Of a stretch of 64,000 nucleotides of DNA, positions 18,123 through 27,900 are shown in pieces. The stretch's first letter is position 1; each line of letters opens with the position of its first letter. The stretch spans positions 3,162,001 through 3,226,000 of the forward strand of contig OZ260106.1 of NCBI GenBank assembly GCA_965284645.1, written 5' to 3'. Origin of the DNA: JAIBAJ01 sp965284645 (GTDB taxonomy: Bacteria > Bacteroidota > Bacteroidia > JAIBAJ01). Below the pieces are notes generated by a model that did no database searches, was not told the origin of the DNA, and worked only from the letters and a program-made list of their open reading frames with translations. Position numbers and translations under genes: made by a program.

Positions 18123-19726
18123 AGGATTTTGCAGCATTGTTTTTAGCCCTGGACCGAACCAACAAAACCAATGAAAAATTGGCCCTGCTCCAAGCCTATT
18201 TTCTTTCCACCTTGGAAGAGGATAAAATCTGGGCATTGGCACTCTTTACCGGCCGACGACCAAGCAGAGCCTTCAAAACGTCCCAAATTCAACAATGGGC
18301 CTTGGAAGCAGCCGGCATTCCAGAATGGTTGTTTAAAGAATCGTACCAAAGTGTGGGCGACCTTTCCGAAACAATATCCCTCATTCTCCCTCCTGGCCAA
18401 TCAAACGCAGGCAAAAACCTGCATGAATGGTTTGATTGGCTAAAATCCCTGAAAAAACAGGATGAGGCAAGCATCAAAACGCAAATCTTGGAGGCTTGGA
18501 ACGGAATGAGCCAATATGAAATTTTCGTTTTTAATAAATTAATGATGGGTAGCTTCCGGGTTGGCGTGTCCCAAACCTTGGTGGTGCGAGCGCTGGCCGA
18601 TGCCTTTGGTTTGGATTCCGCACTTGTTTCTCATCGCCTGATGGGAAATTGGGATCCCTACCAAAATAGCTTTCAAGCATTGGTGCTCCAAGCCAGCAGT
18701 ACCGATGCGGATTCCAAACCTTACCCCTTTTACCTGGCCTATTCACTTGAATCGGAATTGCCTGCCTTAGGCCTTCCAACCGAATGGTTTGTAGAATGGA
18801 AATGGGATGGAATTCGCTCCCAAATTATCATCCGAAACAAAACCATTTACATTTGGTCGAGAGGTGAAGAATTGGTTACAGATAAATTTCCGGAATTGCA
18901 TTTCCTAAAAGATTTCCTTCCCCACGGAACTGTTTTGGATGGTGAAATTATTGCCATAGATCATTCCGACAATAACCATTGGAAGCCATTGCCATTCAAT
19001 ATCTTACAAACACGTATCGGACGTAAAAATTTAAGCAAAAAATTCCTTACAGAAGCACCGGCAGGACTGGTTCTTTACGATGTTTTGGAATGGCAAGGAA
19101 AAGACATTCGACCAGAAAACCATGCCAAAAGAAGGGCTATTTTGGAGCAACTTTATGCCCCTTTGGCCCCCCATCAAAGCATTCAAATTTCACCTCTAAT
19201 TTCGTTTCAAACCTGGGACGAATTGAAGGCCCTGCATCCTCAATCCAGATCCTATGTTGCCGAAGGATTTATGCTAAAGAAACAAAATGCAAGCTATCAG
19301 GTAGGACGAAAAAAAGGCGATTGGTGGAAATGGAAAGTAGCACCACTTTCTATTGATGCTGTTTTAATCTATGCTCAAAAGGGACATGGACGACGGGCCG
19401 ACTTATACACAGATTACACCTTCGCTGTTTGGGATAACGGGAAATTGGTCAGTTTTGCCAAAGCCTATTCCGGTTTAACCGATGCTGAAATAAAGGAAGT
19501 TGATAAATTCGTGAAACAAAACACCTTGGAGAAATTTGGTCCTGTAAGAACCGTTACCCCCTTTTTGGTGTTCGAATTAGGCTTCGAAGGGATACAAGCC
19601 TCAGGCCGTCATAAATCAGGGATTGCTGTTCGATTTCCCCGAATTTTGCGCTGGAGAAAAGATAAAAAAGTGGAAGAAGCGGACACAATCGAAAACCTGA
19701 AAAAACTGTTGGAGCTTTATGGATAA
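18119..19726 (+). CDS. ATP-dependent DNA ligase (ligase-associated repair cluster)
   Basis: A 535-residue ATP-dependent ligase. An N-terminal helical DNA-binding domain occupies about residues 1-200. The nucleotidyltransferase motif I is EWKWDGIR with the adenylated lysine at K228. Further motifs are SRGEELVTDKFPE (III-like, near 246-258), LDGEII near 275, GFMLKKQ (IV/V) near 382 and WWKWKVAP near 402-409. An OB fold with FAKAYSGLTDAE and GIAVRFPRILRWR near 500-512 closes the enzyme. It overlaps the upstream exonuclease gene by 4 bp and the helicase gene by 8 bp, so the three are translationally coupled. NAD-dependent ligase does the replicative job in bacteria; this one belongs to repair. 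Confidence 0.95.
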   Translation: MKDFAALFLALDRTNKTNEKLALLQAYFLSTLEEDKIWALALFTGRRPSRAFKTSQIQQWALEAAGIPEWLFKESYQSVGDLSETISLILPPGQSNAGKNLHEWFDWLKSLKKQDEASIKTQILEAWNGMSQYEIFVFNKLMMGSFRVGVSQTLVVRALADAFGLDSALVSHRLMGNWDPYQNSFQALVLQASSTDADSKPYPFYLAYSLESELPALGLPTEWFVEWKWDGIRSQIIIRNKTIYIWSRGEELVTDKFPELHFLKDFLPHGTVLDGEIIAIDHSDNNHWKPLPFNILQTRIGRKNLSKKFLTEAPAGLVLYDVLEWQGKDIRPENHAKRRAILEQLYAPLAPHQSIQISPLISFQTWDELKALHPQSRSYVAEGFMLKKQNASYQVGRKKGDWWKWKVAPLSIDAVLIYAQKGHGRRADLYTDYTFAVWDNGKLVSFAKAYSGLTDAEIKEVDKFVKQNTLEKFGPVRTVTPFLVFELGFEGIQASGRHKSGIAVRFPRILRWRKDKKVEEADTIENLKKLLELYG

Positions 19727-22196
19727 GGAACTTTCGAAAGGAGAACGCTATCTTTTGCAGTGGTTAAGGACAATGGGCTGGGAATTAGCCGATTTCCAAG
19801 CAGCTGCATTAAAAGCCTATTTGGAAGGCAAAAACGGTTTGGTTAATGCGCCTACCGGTTCAGGAAAAACCTTCTCCCTTCTTTTCCCGGCCTTGGTGGA
19901 ATTTATGAATGGCCAACCCAACTATAAAATGGCCAAAGCTCCGGGTCTACAGGTAATCTGGATCACTCCTCTCCGAGCCTTAACCAAGGATTTACAGCGC
20001 AACATGCAATGGGCCATCGACTCCTTGCAACTTCCTTGGCGGGTTGGAATTCGTACCGGTGACATGGAAAACGATGAGAAAAAATTACAACGAAAAGGTC
20101 TTCCCGAAGTATTGCTAATTACCCCAGAAAGTTTACATCTGCTCTTTGCTCAAAAGGAAAATTCAAGTCTTTTTTCTACCTTGAAGCTCGTAGTGGTTGA
20201 TGAGTGGCATGAATTACTGGGCAGTAAACGCGGGGTGCAGACGGAATTGGGTTTGGCCCGACTTAAATCATTGGTTTCCAAGTTGAGGATTTGGGGCATT
20301 TCAGCCACCATAGGCAATATGGATCAGGCCTTGGAAATTTTGCTGGGTCCGGGTTTTCCAAAAGCAAAGGCTTGTTTGATCGGCTCAGCCATTCAAAAGA
20401 AAATAATTGTCGAATCGGTTTTGCCTGACGAAGTTGAACAATTGCCTTGGGCAGGACATTTAGGCATCAACTTACTGGAAAAGGTTATGGAAATCGTTTT
20501 CAGAAGTACTACTACCCTACTCTTTACTAATACCCGGTCGCAAACCGAAATCTGGTACCGCTTTATTGCCGAAAAATATCCTGAATTGGCAGGTTTGGTA
20601 GCCTTGCACCATGGCTCATTAGACAAAGAAATCCGTACCTGGGTGGAAGATAACCTGCATAAGGAAAAACTGAAACTGGTTATTTGCACTTCCAGTTTGG
20701 ACCTTGGGGTAGACTTTAGACCGGTTGAATCGGTTATCCAAGTAGGTAGTCCCAAAAGCATTGCCCGTTTTTTGCAGCGTGCCGGTCGTAGCGGTCACCA
20801 ACCAGGTGCCACTAGTAAAATTTACTTCGTTCCTACCCATTCTTTGGAATTGATTGAAGCTGTAGCCTTACGACAAGGCATCGATAACAATCAATTGGAA
20901 GAAAGGATGCCTTATGTACAATCCTTTGATGTTTTGGTTCAATACGCAGTAACCTTGGCCGTTGGAGAAGGTTTCCATGAAAAAGAACTATTTGATGAGG
21001 TTCGAACCACCTATGCCTTCCAATTCTTAAACCGATCCGAATGGGAGTGGATTCTGGCCTTTATCAGCACCGGTGGCAGCTCACTTTCCGCTTATGACGA
21101 ATTTAAAAAAGTGGATATTATTCAAGGATTGTGGAAAGTAAGCGACCGCAGAACCGCCATGCGCCACCGTTTGAGCATGGGTACCATTGTTTCGGATACA
21201 TCCATGAAAATACAATTCGTTGGCGGGAAATACTTGGGAACCGTAGAAGAATATTTTATTTCGAGATTGAATACCGGCGATGTATTTTCCTTTGCAGGCA
21301 TGAATTTGGAATTCGTTCAAAGCCGCGGAATGACTGCCTTCGTTCGCAAAACCAACAAAGAAAAGTCTACCGTTCCAAGCTGGATGGGCGGACGAATCCC
21401 CCTTTCTTCCCAATTATCGGCTTTTATTCGCCACCAAGTTGAAAGCGCATTAGACGATTCCAACCAAGAGCCGGAGCTTTTAAAACTTAGGCCTTTGATG
21501 GAACTCCAACAAGAAAGATCGGCCTTACCTTTACAAAACCAATTGTTGATCGAACAATTCGAGACCAAGGACGGATTTCATCTTTTCCTATATCCCTTTG
21601 AAGGCAGGCTGGTCCATGAAGGCATGTCGGCTTTGTTGGCCTTCCGAATCAGCCAGATTCAGGCCATCAGCTTTTCTTTAGCCATGAATGATTATGGGCT
21701 AGAATTGCTTTCCGATGAACCTGTAGATTTGAAATCCCTCTTAGAAGAATACAATTTATTTAGCACCGATTATTTATTGGACGATATTCAACAAAGTGTA
21801 AATTCCATTGAACTTGCCCGTAGAAAGTTTAGGGAAATTGCCAGTATTTCGGGCTTGATTTTTCAGGGATTTCCCGGACAGATGCGCAAAGCAAAGCACC
21901 TACAATCGTCCACAGCCTTGCTTTTCGATGTGTTTCAAGAACATGAGCCTTCGAATTTGTTGCTTCGCCAAGCCTACCAGGAAGCGATGGACCAACAGCT
22001 GGAAGAAGTTAGGTTGCGTCAAGCCCTGATTCGAATGCAAAACCAAGAAATCATTTTCCGATATCCCGAAAAACCCAGTCCATTTTCCTTCCCTATCATG
22101 GTGGATAGATTGCGCGACCAACTCAGTTCAGAAAAATTGGAAGATCGCATCAAAAAAATGGTGGTGCAATACGAAAAGGAGAAAAAGAAAAGGTAA
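19719..22196 (+). CDS. Ligase-associated DEXH-box helicase (Lhr-like)
   Basis: An 825-residue superfamily 2 helicase. Motifs: NAPTGSGKT (Walker A, residues 43-51), ITPLRALTKDL (Ia, near 86), DEWHELLGSKRG (DExH, near 165-176), SATIGN (III, near 195-200) and LQRAGRSGHQPG (VI, near 354-365). An Lhr-type winged-helix and beta-sheet region makes up the C-terminal half. The length fits the short bacterial Lhr variant found in ligase-associated clusters. It overlaps the ligase gene by 8 bp and ends the tightly packed part of the operon. It probably unwinds or remodels duplex or RNA-DNA ends for the partner nuclease and ligase. Confidence 0.95.
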   Translation: MDKELSKGERYLLQWLRTMGWELADFQAAALKAYLEGKNGLVNAPTGSGKTFSLLFPALVEFMNGQPNYKMAKAPGLQVIWITPLRALTKDLQRNMQWAIDSLQLPWRVGIRTGDMENDEKKLQRKGLPEVLLITPESLHLLFAQKENSSLFSTLKLVVVDEWHELLGSKRGVQTELGLARLKSLVSKLRIWGISATIGNMDQALEILLGPGFPKAKACLIGSAIQKKIIVESVLPDEVEQLPWAGHLGINLLEKVMEIVFRSTTTLLFTNTRSQTEIWYRFIAEKYPELAGLVALHHGSLDKEIRTWVEDNLHKEKLKLVICTSSLDLGVDFRPVESVIQVGSPKSIARFLQRAGRSGHQPGATSKIYFVPTHSLELIEAVALRQGIDNNQLEERMPYVQSFDVLVQYAVTLAVGEGFHEKELFDEVRTTYAFQFLNRSEWEWILAFISTGGSSLSAYDEFKKVDIIQGLWKVSDRRTAMRHRLSMGTIVSDTSMKIQFVGGKYLGTVEEYFISRLNTGDVFSFAGMNLEFVQSRGMTAFVRKTNKEKSTVPSWMGGRIPLSSQLSAFIRHQVESALDDSNQEPELLKLRPLMELQQERSALPLQNQLLIEQFETKDGFHLFLYPFEGRLVHEGMSALLAFRISQIQAISFSLAMNDYGLELLSDEPVDLKSLLEEYNLFSTDYLLDDIQQSVNSIELARRKFREIASISGLIFQGFPGQMRKAKHLQSSTALLFDVFQEHEPSNLLLRQAYQEAMDQQLEEVRLRQALIRMQNQEIIFRYPEKPSPFSFPIMVDRLRDQLSSEKLEDRIKKMVVQYEKEKKKR

Positions 22197-22393
22197 AACT
22201 GGTCGAAATTCCAATCTCAAATCAGGGTTGCTCCTTAGAAAAAAAGCCCTACATTTTGGATTTCATGCAGATAAAGTATTACGTCTTATTAATCTACTTA
22301 AAAAAACTAAATCAAGCAGTTACGAATTTAAAAACCACCCATTTATTTATTTGGATTTCAACCGCCAACTGCCCAATTCCAGCACTGCACTCT

Positions 22394-22536
22394 TCGGGCA
22401 GGGATAGCAGCGAAAAGCCCACAGGGATGCGGAGGAACGGAGCAGACCGAGGACTTGCAGCGAATAGCCCGGCCTTTTCGCCTTTCACTACAGCCTATTT
22501 AAATCACCAAAACCAGATGGCGAAAAGGGCCCGCCA
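22394..22536 (+). repeat. Dispersed repeat family A, copy 3
   Basis: It contains TCGGGCAGGGATAGCAGCG, AAAGCCCACAGGGATGCGG, GGACTTGCAGCGAATAGCCC and, at the end, GGCGAAAAGGGCCCGCC, which pairs with GGCCTTTTCGCC inside. It fills most of the 403-bp gap between the helicase and pdeM genes; the rest (22197-22390) holds nothing I recognise. Confidence 0.85.
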
Positions 22537-22584
22537 AATCAAAAAATCCACCCTACTCGATTATTAAAACTTCTTGCCAAACAT

Positions 22585-22592
22585 TACCTTTG
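22585..22592 (+). promoter_or_regulatory. -7 promoter box directly before pdeM
   Basis: TACCTTTG ends 7 bp before the GTG start of pdeM. Transcription usually begins about 7 bp after this element in Bacteroidota, so the mRNA would begin at or next to the start codon. Confidence 0.65.
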
Positions 22593-22599
22593 TTCGCTC

Positions 22600-23250
22600 G
22601 TGGAAATAACCCTTCTCAACCAGGTTTTTGAACCGCTACCGCAAAAAGCGCTTTGGTGGAAGGCCTCCTCTACTTTGTTGCTTTCGGACCTCCACCTTGG
22701 GAAAATTGCACACTTTCGCAAGGCCGGAATTGCCCTTCCACAGCAAGGAATGGAGCGAAATTATGCCGTGTTGGACGATTTATTGAACCATACCCAGGCT
22801 TCCCGGATTTTCTTTTTGGGCGACCTTTTTCATTCGGATATCAATGCAGAATGGGAACGATTTTTGACTTGGCGCAAAACCCATGCAAGCGTTTGGATGG
22901 CTATTATTCTTGGCAATCACGATATTTTGCCGCATTCGATTTACCAACAGGCCGGTTTAGAAACAGTGCAAAAAGAATGGATAGAAGCTGGTTTTTGCCT
23001 ACGCCATCACCCTCTGGAAAGTGCCGAAACAAAGGCGGAATATGTAATTTCTGGCCATGTTCACCCCTGTTTTCGCTTGCATGGTCGCGGTCGACAAAGC
23101 CTAAAATTCCCTTGCTTTTATTTTGGAAAACACGAGGCCATTCTGCCCAGTTTTGGTCATTTTACAGGCGGATTCACAATCGAACCCAACCCTGGCGAAA
23201 CCGTAGTTTGTGTGGCAAAAAACGAGTTGGTACAAATCAATTTGAAATAA
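22600..23250 (+). CDS. pdeM: Ligase-associated endonuclease PdeM (metallophosphoesterase)
   Basis: A 216-residue calcineurin-type phosphoesterase. Motifs: LLLSDLHLGK (metal ligands D30 and H32), FFLGDLFHSD near 70-79, ILGNHDIL near 105-112 and SGHVHPCFR near 151-159. The start is GTG at 22600; no in-frame ATG fits the N-terminal strand EITLLNQVFEPLP. The gene completes the ligase-associated set but is split from the helicase by 403 bp with a repeat, and it has its own promoter box. A leaderless transcript is likely (inference). Frames in the other registers across this gene, up to 292 codons long, are overlap artefacts. Repeat A copy 4 follows 14 bp after the stop. Confidence 0.93.
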   Translation: MEITLLNQVFEPLPQKALWWKASSTLLLSDLHLGKIAHFRKAGIALPQQGMERNYAVLDDLLNHTQASRIFFLGDLFHSDINAEWERFLTWRKTHASVWMAIILGNHDILPHSIYQQAGLETVQKEWIEAGFCLRHHPLESAETKAEYVISGHVHPCFRLHGRGRQSLKFPCFYFGKHEAILPSFGHFTGGFTIEPNPGETVVCVAKNELVQINLK

Positions 23251-23264
23251 TTTATAAAGTATTT

Positions 23265-23409
23265 GGCGGGCCCCCGTCCGCAAAACCAGTTGGTGCAGAG
23301 TCTTTACAGTCGTGCAAGGCGGAACGGGGCCAGGCTTTCGGCGGTAGTCCTCGGTATGCTCCGTGCCTCCGCATCCCTGTGGGCTACACTGCCTCTATCC
23401 TTGCCCGAA
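23265..23409 (-). repeat. Dispersed repeat family A, copy 4
   Basis: Reverse orientation: GGCGGGCCCCCGTCCGC at the left, TAGTCCTCGG and TCCGTGCCTCCGCATCCCTG inside, and CTCTATCCTTGCCCG at the right. It lies between the convergent pdeM and POT transporter genes, 14 bp and 28 bp from their stops, where a bidirectional terminator would be expected. Confidence 0.85.
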
Positions 23410-23437
23410 CATCTCCGATAATAGTTTGGCAAGAAAA

Positions 23438-24952
23438 CTACCTTACCTCGCCCATTAACCTTCTAACTAGGGGCGAAATCAGAATTAAAACGATGCCACA
23501 TACTAAGGCATACAGGGCCAATTGCTTATAGCCACTGGTGTAGACAGCTAGTTTTTCCAGATTGCTTGCATTTTGAGACGCTTCGGCAATGTTGGCACCG
23601 AGAAGACCTGCTAAATATTGTCCATAAGCACTGGCCAAAAACCACATTCCCATCATAACGGCCAAAAGTTTTTTAGGCGAAAGTTTAGTCATAATCGACA
23701 TGCCAATGGGCGAAAGCGATAATTCGCCAAAAGTGATGATAAACCAACCAAAGGTGAATAACTCCAGGGAGGTTTTTCCATCGGCATCGGCCGTATCTTT
23801 CGCTAAATAAAACACGTAAAATCCACCCGCCAAAAAGAGGAAGCCCAATCCAAACTTGATAAGAGTATTGGGCTCCAACTTTATTTTAGACAAGGCTACC
23901 CAAACTAGTCCGAGCAAGGCTGCAAAAGCTATGACAAATAAGGAATTGGAAGAATTGTTTACTCCGTTCGGATCCAATTTTATCCCAAAAAAGGTGTCGC
24001 GCAGGTTATTGGCCGAAAACAAGCTTAGGCTACCACCACTTTGTTCGAAAAAGGCCCAGAAAAAGATGGAAAAGAAAATGAACACTAAGGCTGCCAGAAG
24101 TTTATAATTCTCCGCCTTGGTAAAATTGCGCATTTCAAATAACAAATACAGCAAGGAGGCTGGACCAATTAGATACATAAACCAATCGGTATATTGGGTT
24201 TCCGACACCATCAACATCACAATTGGAATAATTAAGAGACTGCCGGCATAGGTTAACCATTCCAAGGTTCTGCGTTTTTTGGGTTCAACATCCTCCAAGG
24301 GCGAAAGACCAATATCACCAAGGCTTTTTTGGGTTTGGGTAAAGGTAATTAAGCTAATAAACATGACAATGGAAGCCAAACCAAAGGCCACATTCCAACG
24401 AAGATTTTCAGGCACATAGCTTTCGAACATATTTCCATTGGCAATGGCTATGCAGAGGTAACCTCCGAGCAAGGCACCTAAGTTTACTCCGGCATAGAAC
24501 AGCGAAAATCCGGAATCCCGTCGTGGATCGTTTTCATGGTACAATTCGCCAACCATGGTTGAAATATTCGGTTTAAAAAACCCAGTTCCTACAATATTAA
24601 AACCTATCCCTAAAAAGAAAAACTGGGCTGGATCAATCGCTAACACCACACTTCCCACTATCATCAGGATACCTCCCCAGAAAAGTGATTTGCGATATCC
24701 GAAAATTTTATCAGCGAAAATACCTCCGATGAAGGTGAGTGCATATACAAAGGATTGGATGGCACCGTATTGCAAATTGGCCACGGTATCGTCCATTAGC
24801 AATTGTTTGACCATAAACACCATCAACATACCTCGCATTCCGTAGAAGGAAAAACGTTCCCACATTTCAGAGAAAAAAAGGTACCAGAGTTGTTGGGGGT
24901 ATTGGCCTTTAAAATCTCTAATTTCAGCTTTGGTTGGACTGGTTTTGCTCAT
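23438..24952 (-). CDS. POT-family (PTR2) oligopeptide MFS transporter
   Basis: A 504-residue inner-membrane proton-coupled di/tripeptide transporter with about 12-14 membrane segments. The ATG at 24952 (MSKTSPTK) is chosen because it lies just after the upstream gene's stop; a longer frame from 24970 overlaps that gene by 17 bp and adds six residues. The family signature ExxERFxYYG appears as EMWERFSFYG at residues 29-38, followed by the PTR2 motif FNIVGTGFFKPNISTMVG and FYAGVNLGALLGG. The long extra linker between the two six-helix halves is typical of bacterial POTs. It is likely co-transcribed with the 1482-residue protein upstream. Confidence 0.94.
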   Translation of the reverse strand: MSKTSPTKAEIRDFKGQYPQQLWYLFFSEMWERFSFYGMRGMLMVFMVKQLLMDDTVANLQYGAIQSFVYALTFIGGIFADKIFGYRKSLFWGGILMIVGSVVLAIDPAQFFFLGIGFNIVGTGFFKPNISTMVGELYHENDPRRDSGFSLFYAGVNLGALLGGYLCIAIANGNMFESYVPENLRWNVAFGLASIVMFISLITFTQTQKSLGDIGLSPLEDVEPKKRRTLEWLTYAGSLLIIPIVMLMVSETQYTDWFMYLIGPASLLYLLFEMRNFTKAENYKLLAALVFIFFSIFFWAFFEQSGGSLSLFSANNLRDTFFGIKLDPNGVNNSSNSLFVIAFAALLGLVWVALSKIKLEPNTLIKFGLGFLFLAGGFYVFYLAKDTADADGKTSLELFTFGWFIITFGELSLSPIGMSIMTKLSPKKLLAVMMGMWFLASAYGQYLAGLLGANIAEASQNASNLEKLAVYTSGYKQLALYALVCGIVLILISPLVRRLMGEVR

Positions 24953-24953
24953 C

Positions 24954-27900
24954 TTATTTGGTATTTTCAAAACCCCTTAGGAAATCACGTTTTTTCAATT
25001 CCGTACTCAAGTTATATTGGTAAGGCACTTTTCCAGCATGGTCTCTCTTCTCAGGTTTGGTTTCTCGGATAGCCGTATTAAACTCTTGGTTACTAGAAAT
25101 AGCACTCATCAAGCCATTGCGGTAGGTAAAGAAATACCATTGGCCTTCACTTGGTTCGAGGTAAATCGACCAACTATCGCCTCCTCTTCTTTTCACAAAT
25201 TCGATGGCTCCGTAGCATTGTTTGTTTACTTGGAACCCGATAATTGAGCTAACCCCTATAAATCCTTTGTAACGGTATGAACTAGATTTGGTGTTCCATG
25301 CCAGTTTCAAATCACTTAGGAACATCGTTTGATTCAATTCTTCAGGTGTTTTTTTGTACTGACCATACAGGTTCAATTCCTGCATATACTTGGTAGCTTT
25401 TTCTTTTCCGGCTAACTCCATTAAGGCTTTTTCATATTCGTTGCCATAAACAACCGCATCTAGAGGAGGGAAATGATTGTAAAGCTTCTCGGCCATTATC
25501 CGCATAGCTTCTTCATTAAAGAAAAAGTTCATGCCTAAAAAGCCAGTAATCAAGGTTGAATCGCGTTCGATGATATGGGTAATATTACCAACTGGCATTG
25601 CTTCCACCTGACCTAAATCCACCCCGAAATTCATTTTACCTTGACCATTTACGATACACTTATCATTCAAACTTATGTAATTTCCTGGTACAACGGCCCC
25701 TTTCAGCTTTTCTTTGTTTGAAATTCGGAATTCCTTAGTTGGGTTATCGTAGAATAAGAATCCATCAGACTGAATCACATCGATATCGGAATAGGACTCC
25801 TTTTTAGAGAGGAAGGTTGGATACACATGTGTACTATCCTTGGTTAGCACGATACCCGTAGAAATTTTGTTTCCGTTGGCATCTTTTGGTTCCTTTTCAA
25901 TTGGAATCAAGATTTCTTTGGGATTGATTTCGGCTTGGAACCTCAACCAACTGCTACCGATTCCTTCGCAATTTTGAATGATTTTAGTGCTACCATTAAA
26001 GGTCAAGAACTCCTTACTGGCATACAATTGGGCTTTGCCTTTGTAGGCAAAATAAGGACTAAGTGTGAATCCAGCATCTTCAAGCACACTTCCTTCGCCA
26101 TAGGTTTGGAAGGCTGAATCAACTGAAATACGGTCTAGGAGAATTGCTTTCTTTTGTCCGGCTACATCCACATAGTCGTATTTCCCGCTTCCTCCATACC
26201 TTTTTCTGCCAGTAATTTTCAGATTACATTCATACAGTTTATGGAATTTAGTGGTGCGGTTGGCTATGATTTTAGCATTTTTCAATTCTTGCATATCCGC
26301 ATTTTCTTTCACCACTACCAAGCCACTATCTGGGAAAATTTGAGCATCTGCACTTTCAATGTATTTTACATCATGCGCGGTAATAGTAAACGATTTTTGG
26401 TCGAAAGTTGCTTTTGGTGAAACGAAGTATAGCGAATCTTGTCCACCGGCCACCGATACAAACTTGGACCCCACCAAATCCCCATCCCCACCGGGTACTT
26501 TGTTTTTAGACAAGAAGTCGATGGTTCCTTTATCCATAAACCATTTAAACTCGTCAATGATACAGATATACTTGTTTACGGGGAAGTTGACAGATGTGGC
26601 TCCGGCATTCGATTTAAAATCGCCTATCCTTTTTGTAAAGTCGATATTTGATTTCAGGTTGGTTGTAGTAAAGGAAGGGGCTTTTGTGCTTTCGTCGGTA
26701 AGTCGGAAATTGCTCGTATCAGCAGAAAATGAATTTTGCTTGTACTTAAAGTTTTTAGAATCCATTTCGGCCAGGTCAAAATCCATTAGTCCATTACCAG
26801 TAAGTCCTTTGGGTGTTAAACTGAGTTTACCCTTCATTGTACTCACCCCATTGAACAAGGAAATTGGTTTTTCCATGGAAGTCACTTCCATCACATCTTT
26901 TTTGGGCATCCAATGGATTTTCGAACCTTCAGAACTTCCTTGTGGGTATTCGGGTGGGCCTGCCGATTGGGTCATGGTATATGAATCCGCTACCGTATTG
27001 GTGCTATCGGGATAAAAGAGGATTTCTTTGGCCGTGGTCACTGAGTTCAAATACTTGATTTCACCATTTCCTTTCAAACCTTCATTACTCATTTGAATTT
27101 CATTGGTGAATTTACCTTTTCCTCCATAAAGGTCCATTCCACCCGGGGGAGTTTTCTTTTTAAAACCAAGGGAGTAATCTTCCTGAAGCACCAAGGTCTC
27201 ATCGAAACTATTAAAAATGCCTGCTGAATTAAATTCCCCTTTAAAGGCCAAACCTTCAGCGGTGAAGTTATCCAAGGAGTCTATTTCAAAAGGTTTATTT
27301 CGGAAATAGAAGCTTTCCTTTTTATACGCGCCTTTTTGGATACCTTTATTGTCGTAATAAACATAGGAATCCTTCAAACTTTTAAAGGTTGGGTATTGAG
27401 GGAAATTTTTCAGACCAGATTTATTGGCAGGCTGGTCGATAAACAATTCCCCTTTGATATCCTGGATAAGCGATTTTACTGCCATGAGGCGTAAGGGTCT
27501 TCCAAATTCATCTTTTTCTTTGGATGGCACTTTGATTCGAAGGCTATCTACCGCATTCAAATTGATTTTGAAGAAATTATAATTAAAGTCGTATTCTTTC
27601 CCATAGAAAGTGAACCGACCTGCTTGAACTTTTCCATCAAACGTAAAATTTCTATCCTTTTTAAGAACGATTTCTTGGTTTTTCGGAGCGATGTAAACGT
27701 TTTGGGAATCACTTAGGAAAATCTCTGCTACACCTCTTGTTTGAAGGTCGAAGTTCAATAAACTTAAGGTTGCATTTCCACCTTTTTCAATTTGCGAAAT
27801 AAACTGAATAACATCATAATCTTTGGTACCTACCCTATTTTGCAAATAATCAGTTGCTTTATCCTTTACGGTAACGATATCTTTATCTAAATCATAGGCG

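Noticed and set aside
22653..23531. 292-codon open frame overlapping pdeM
   Set aside because: It is out of frame with a clear phosphoesterase gene and continues into repeat A copy 4; its composition (Pro, Ser, Arg, Cys-rich) is not protein-like.
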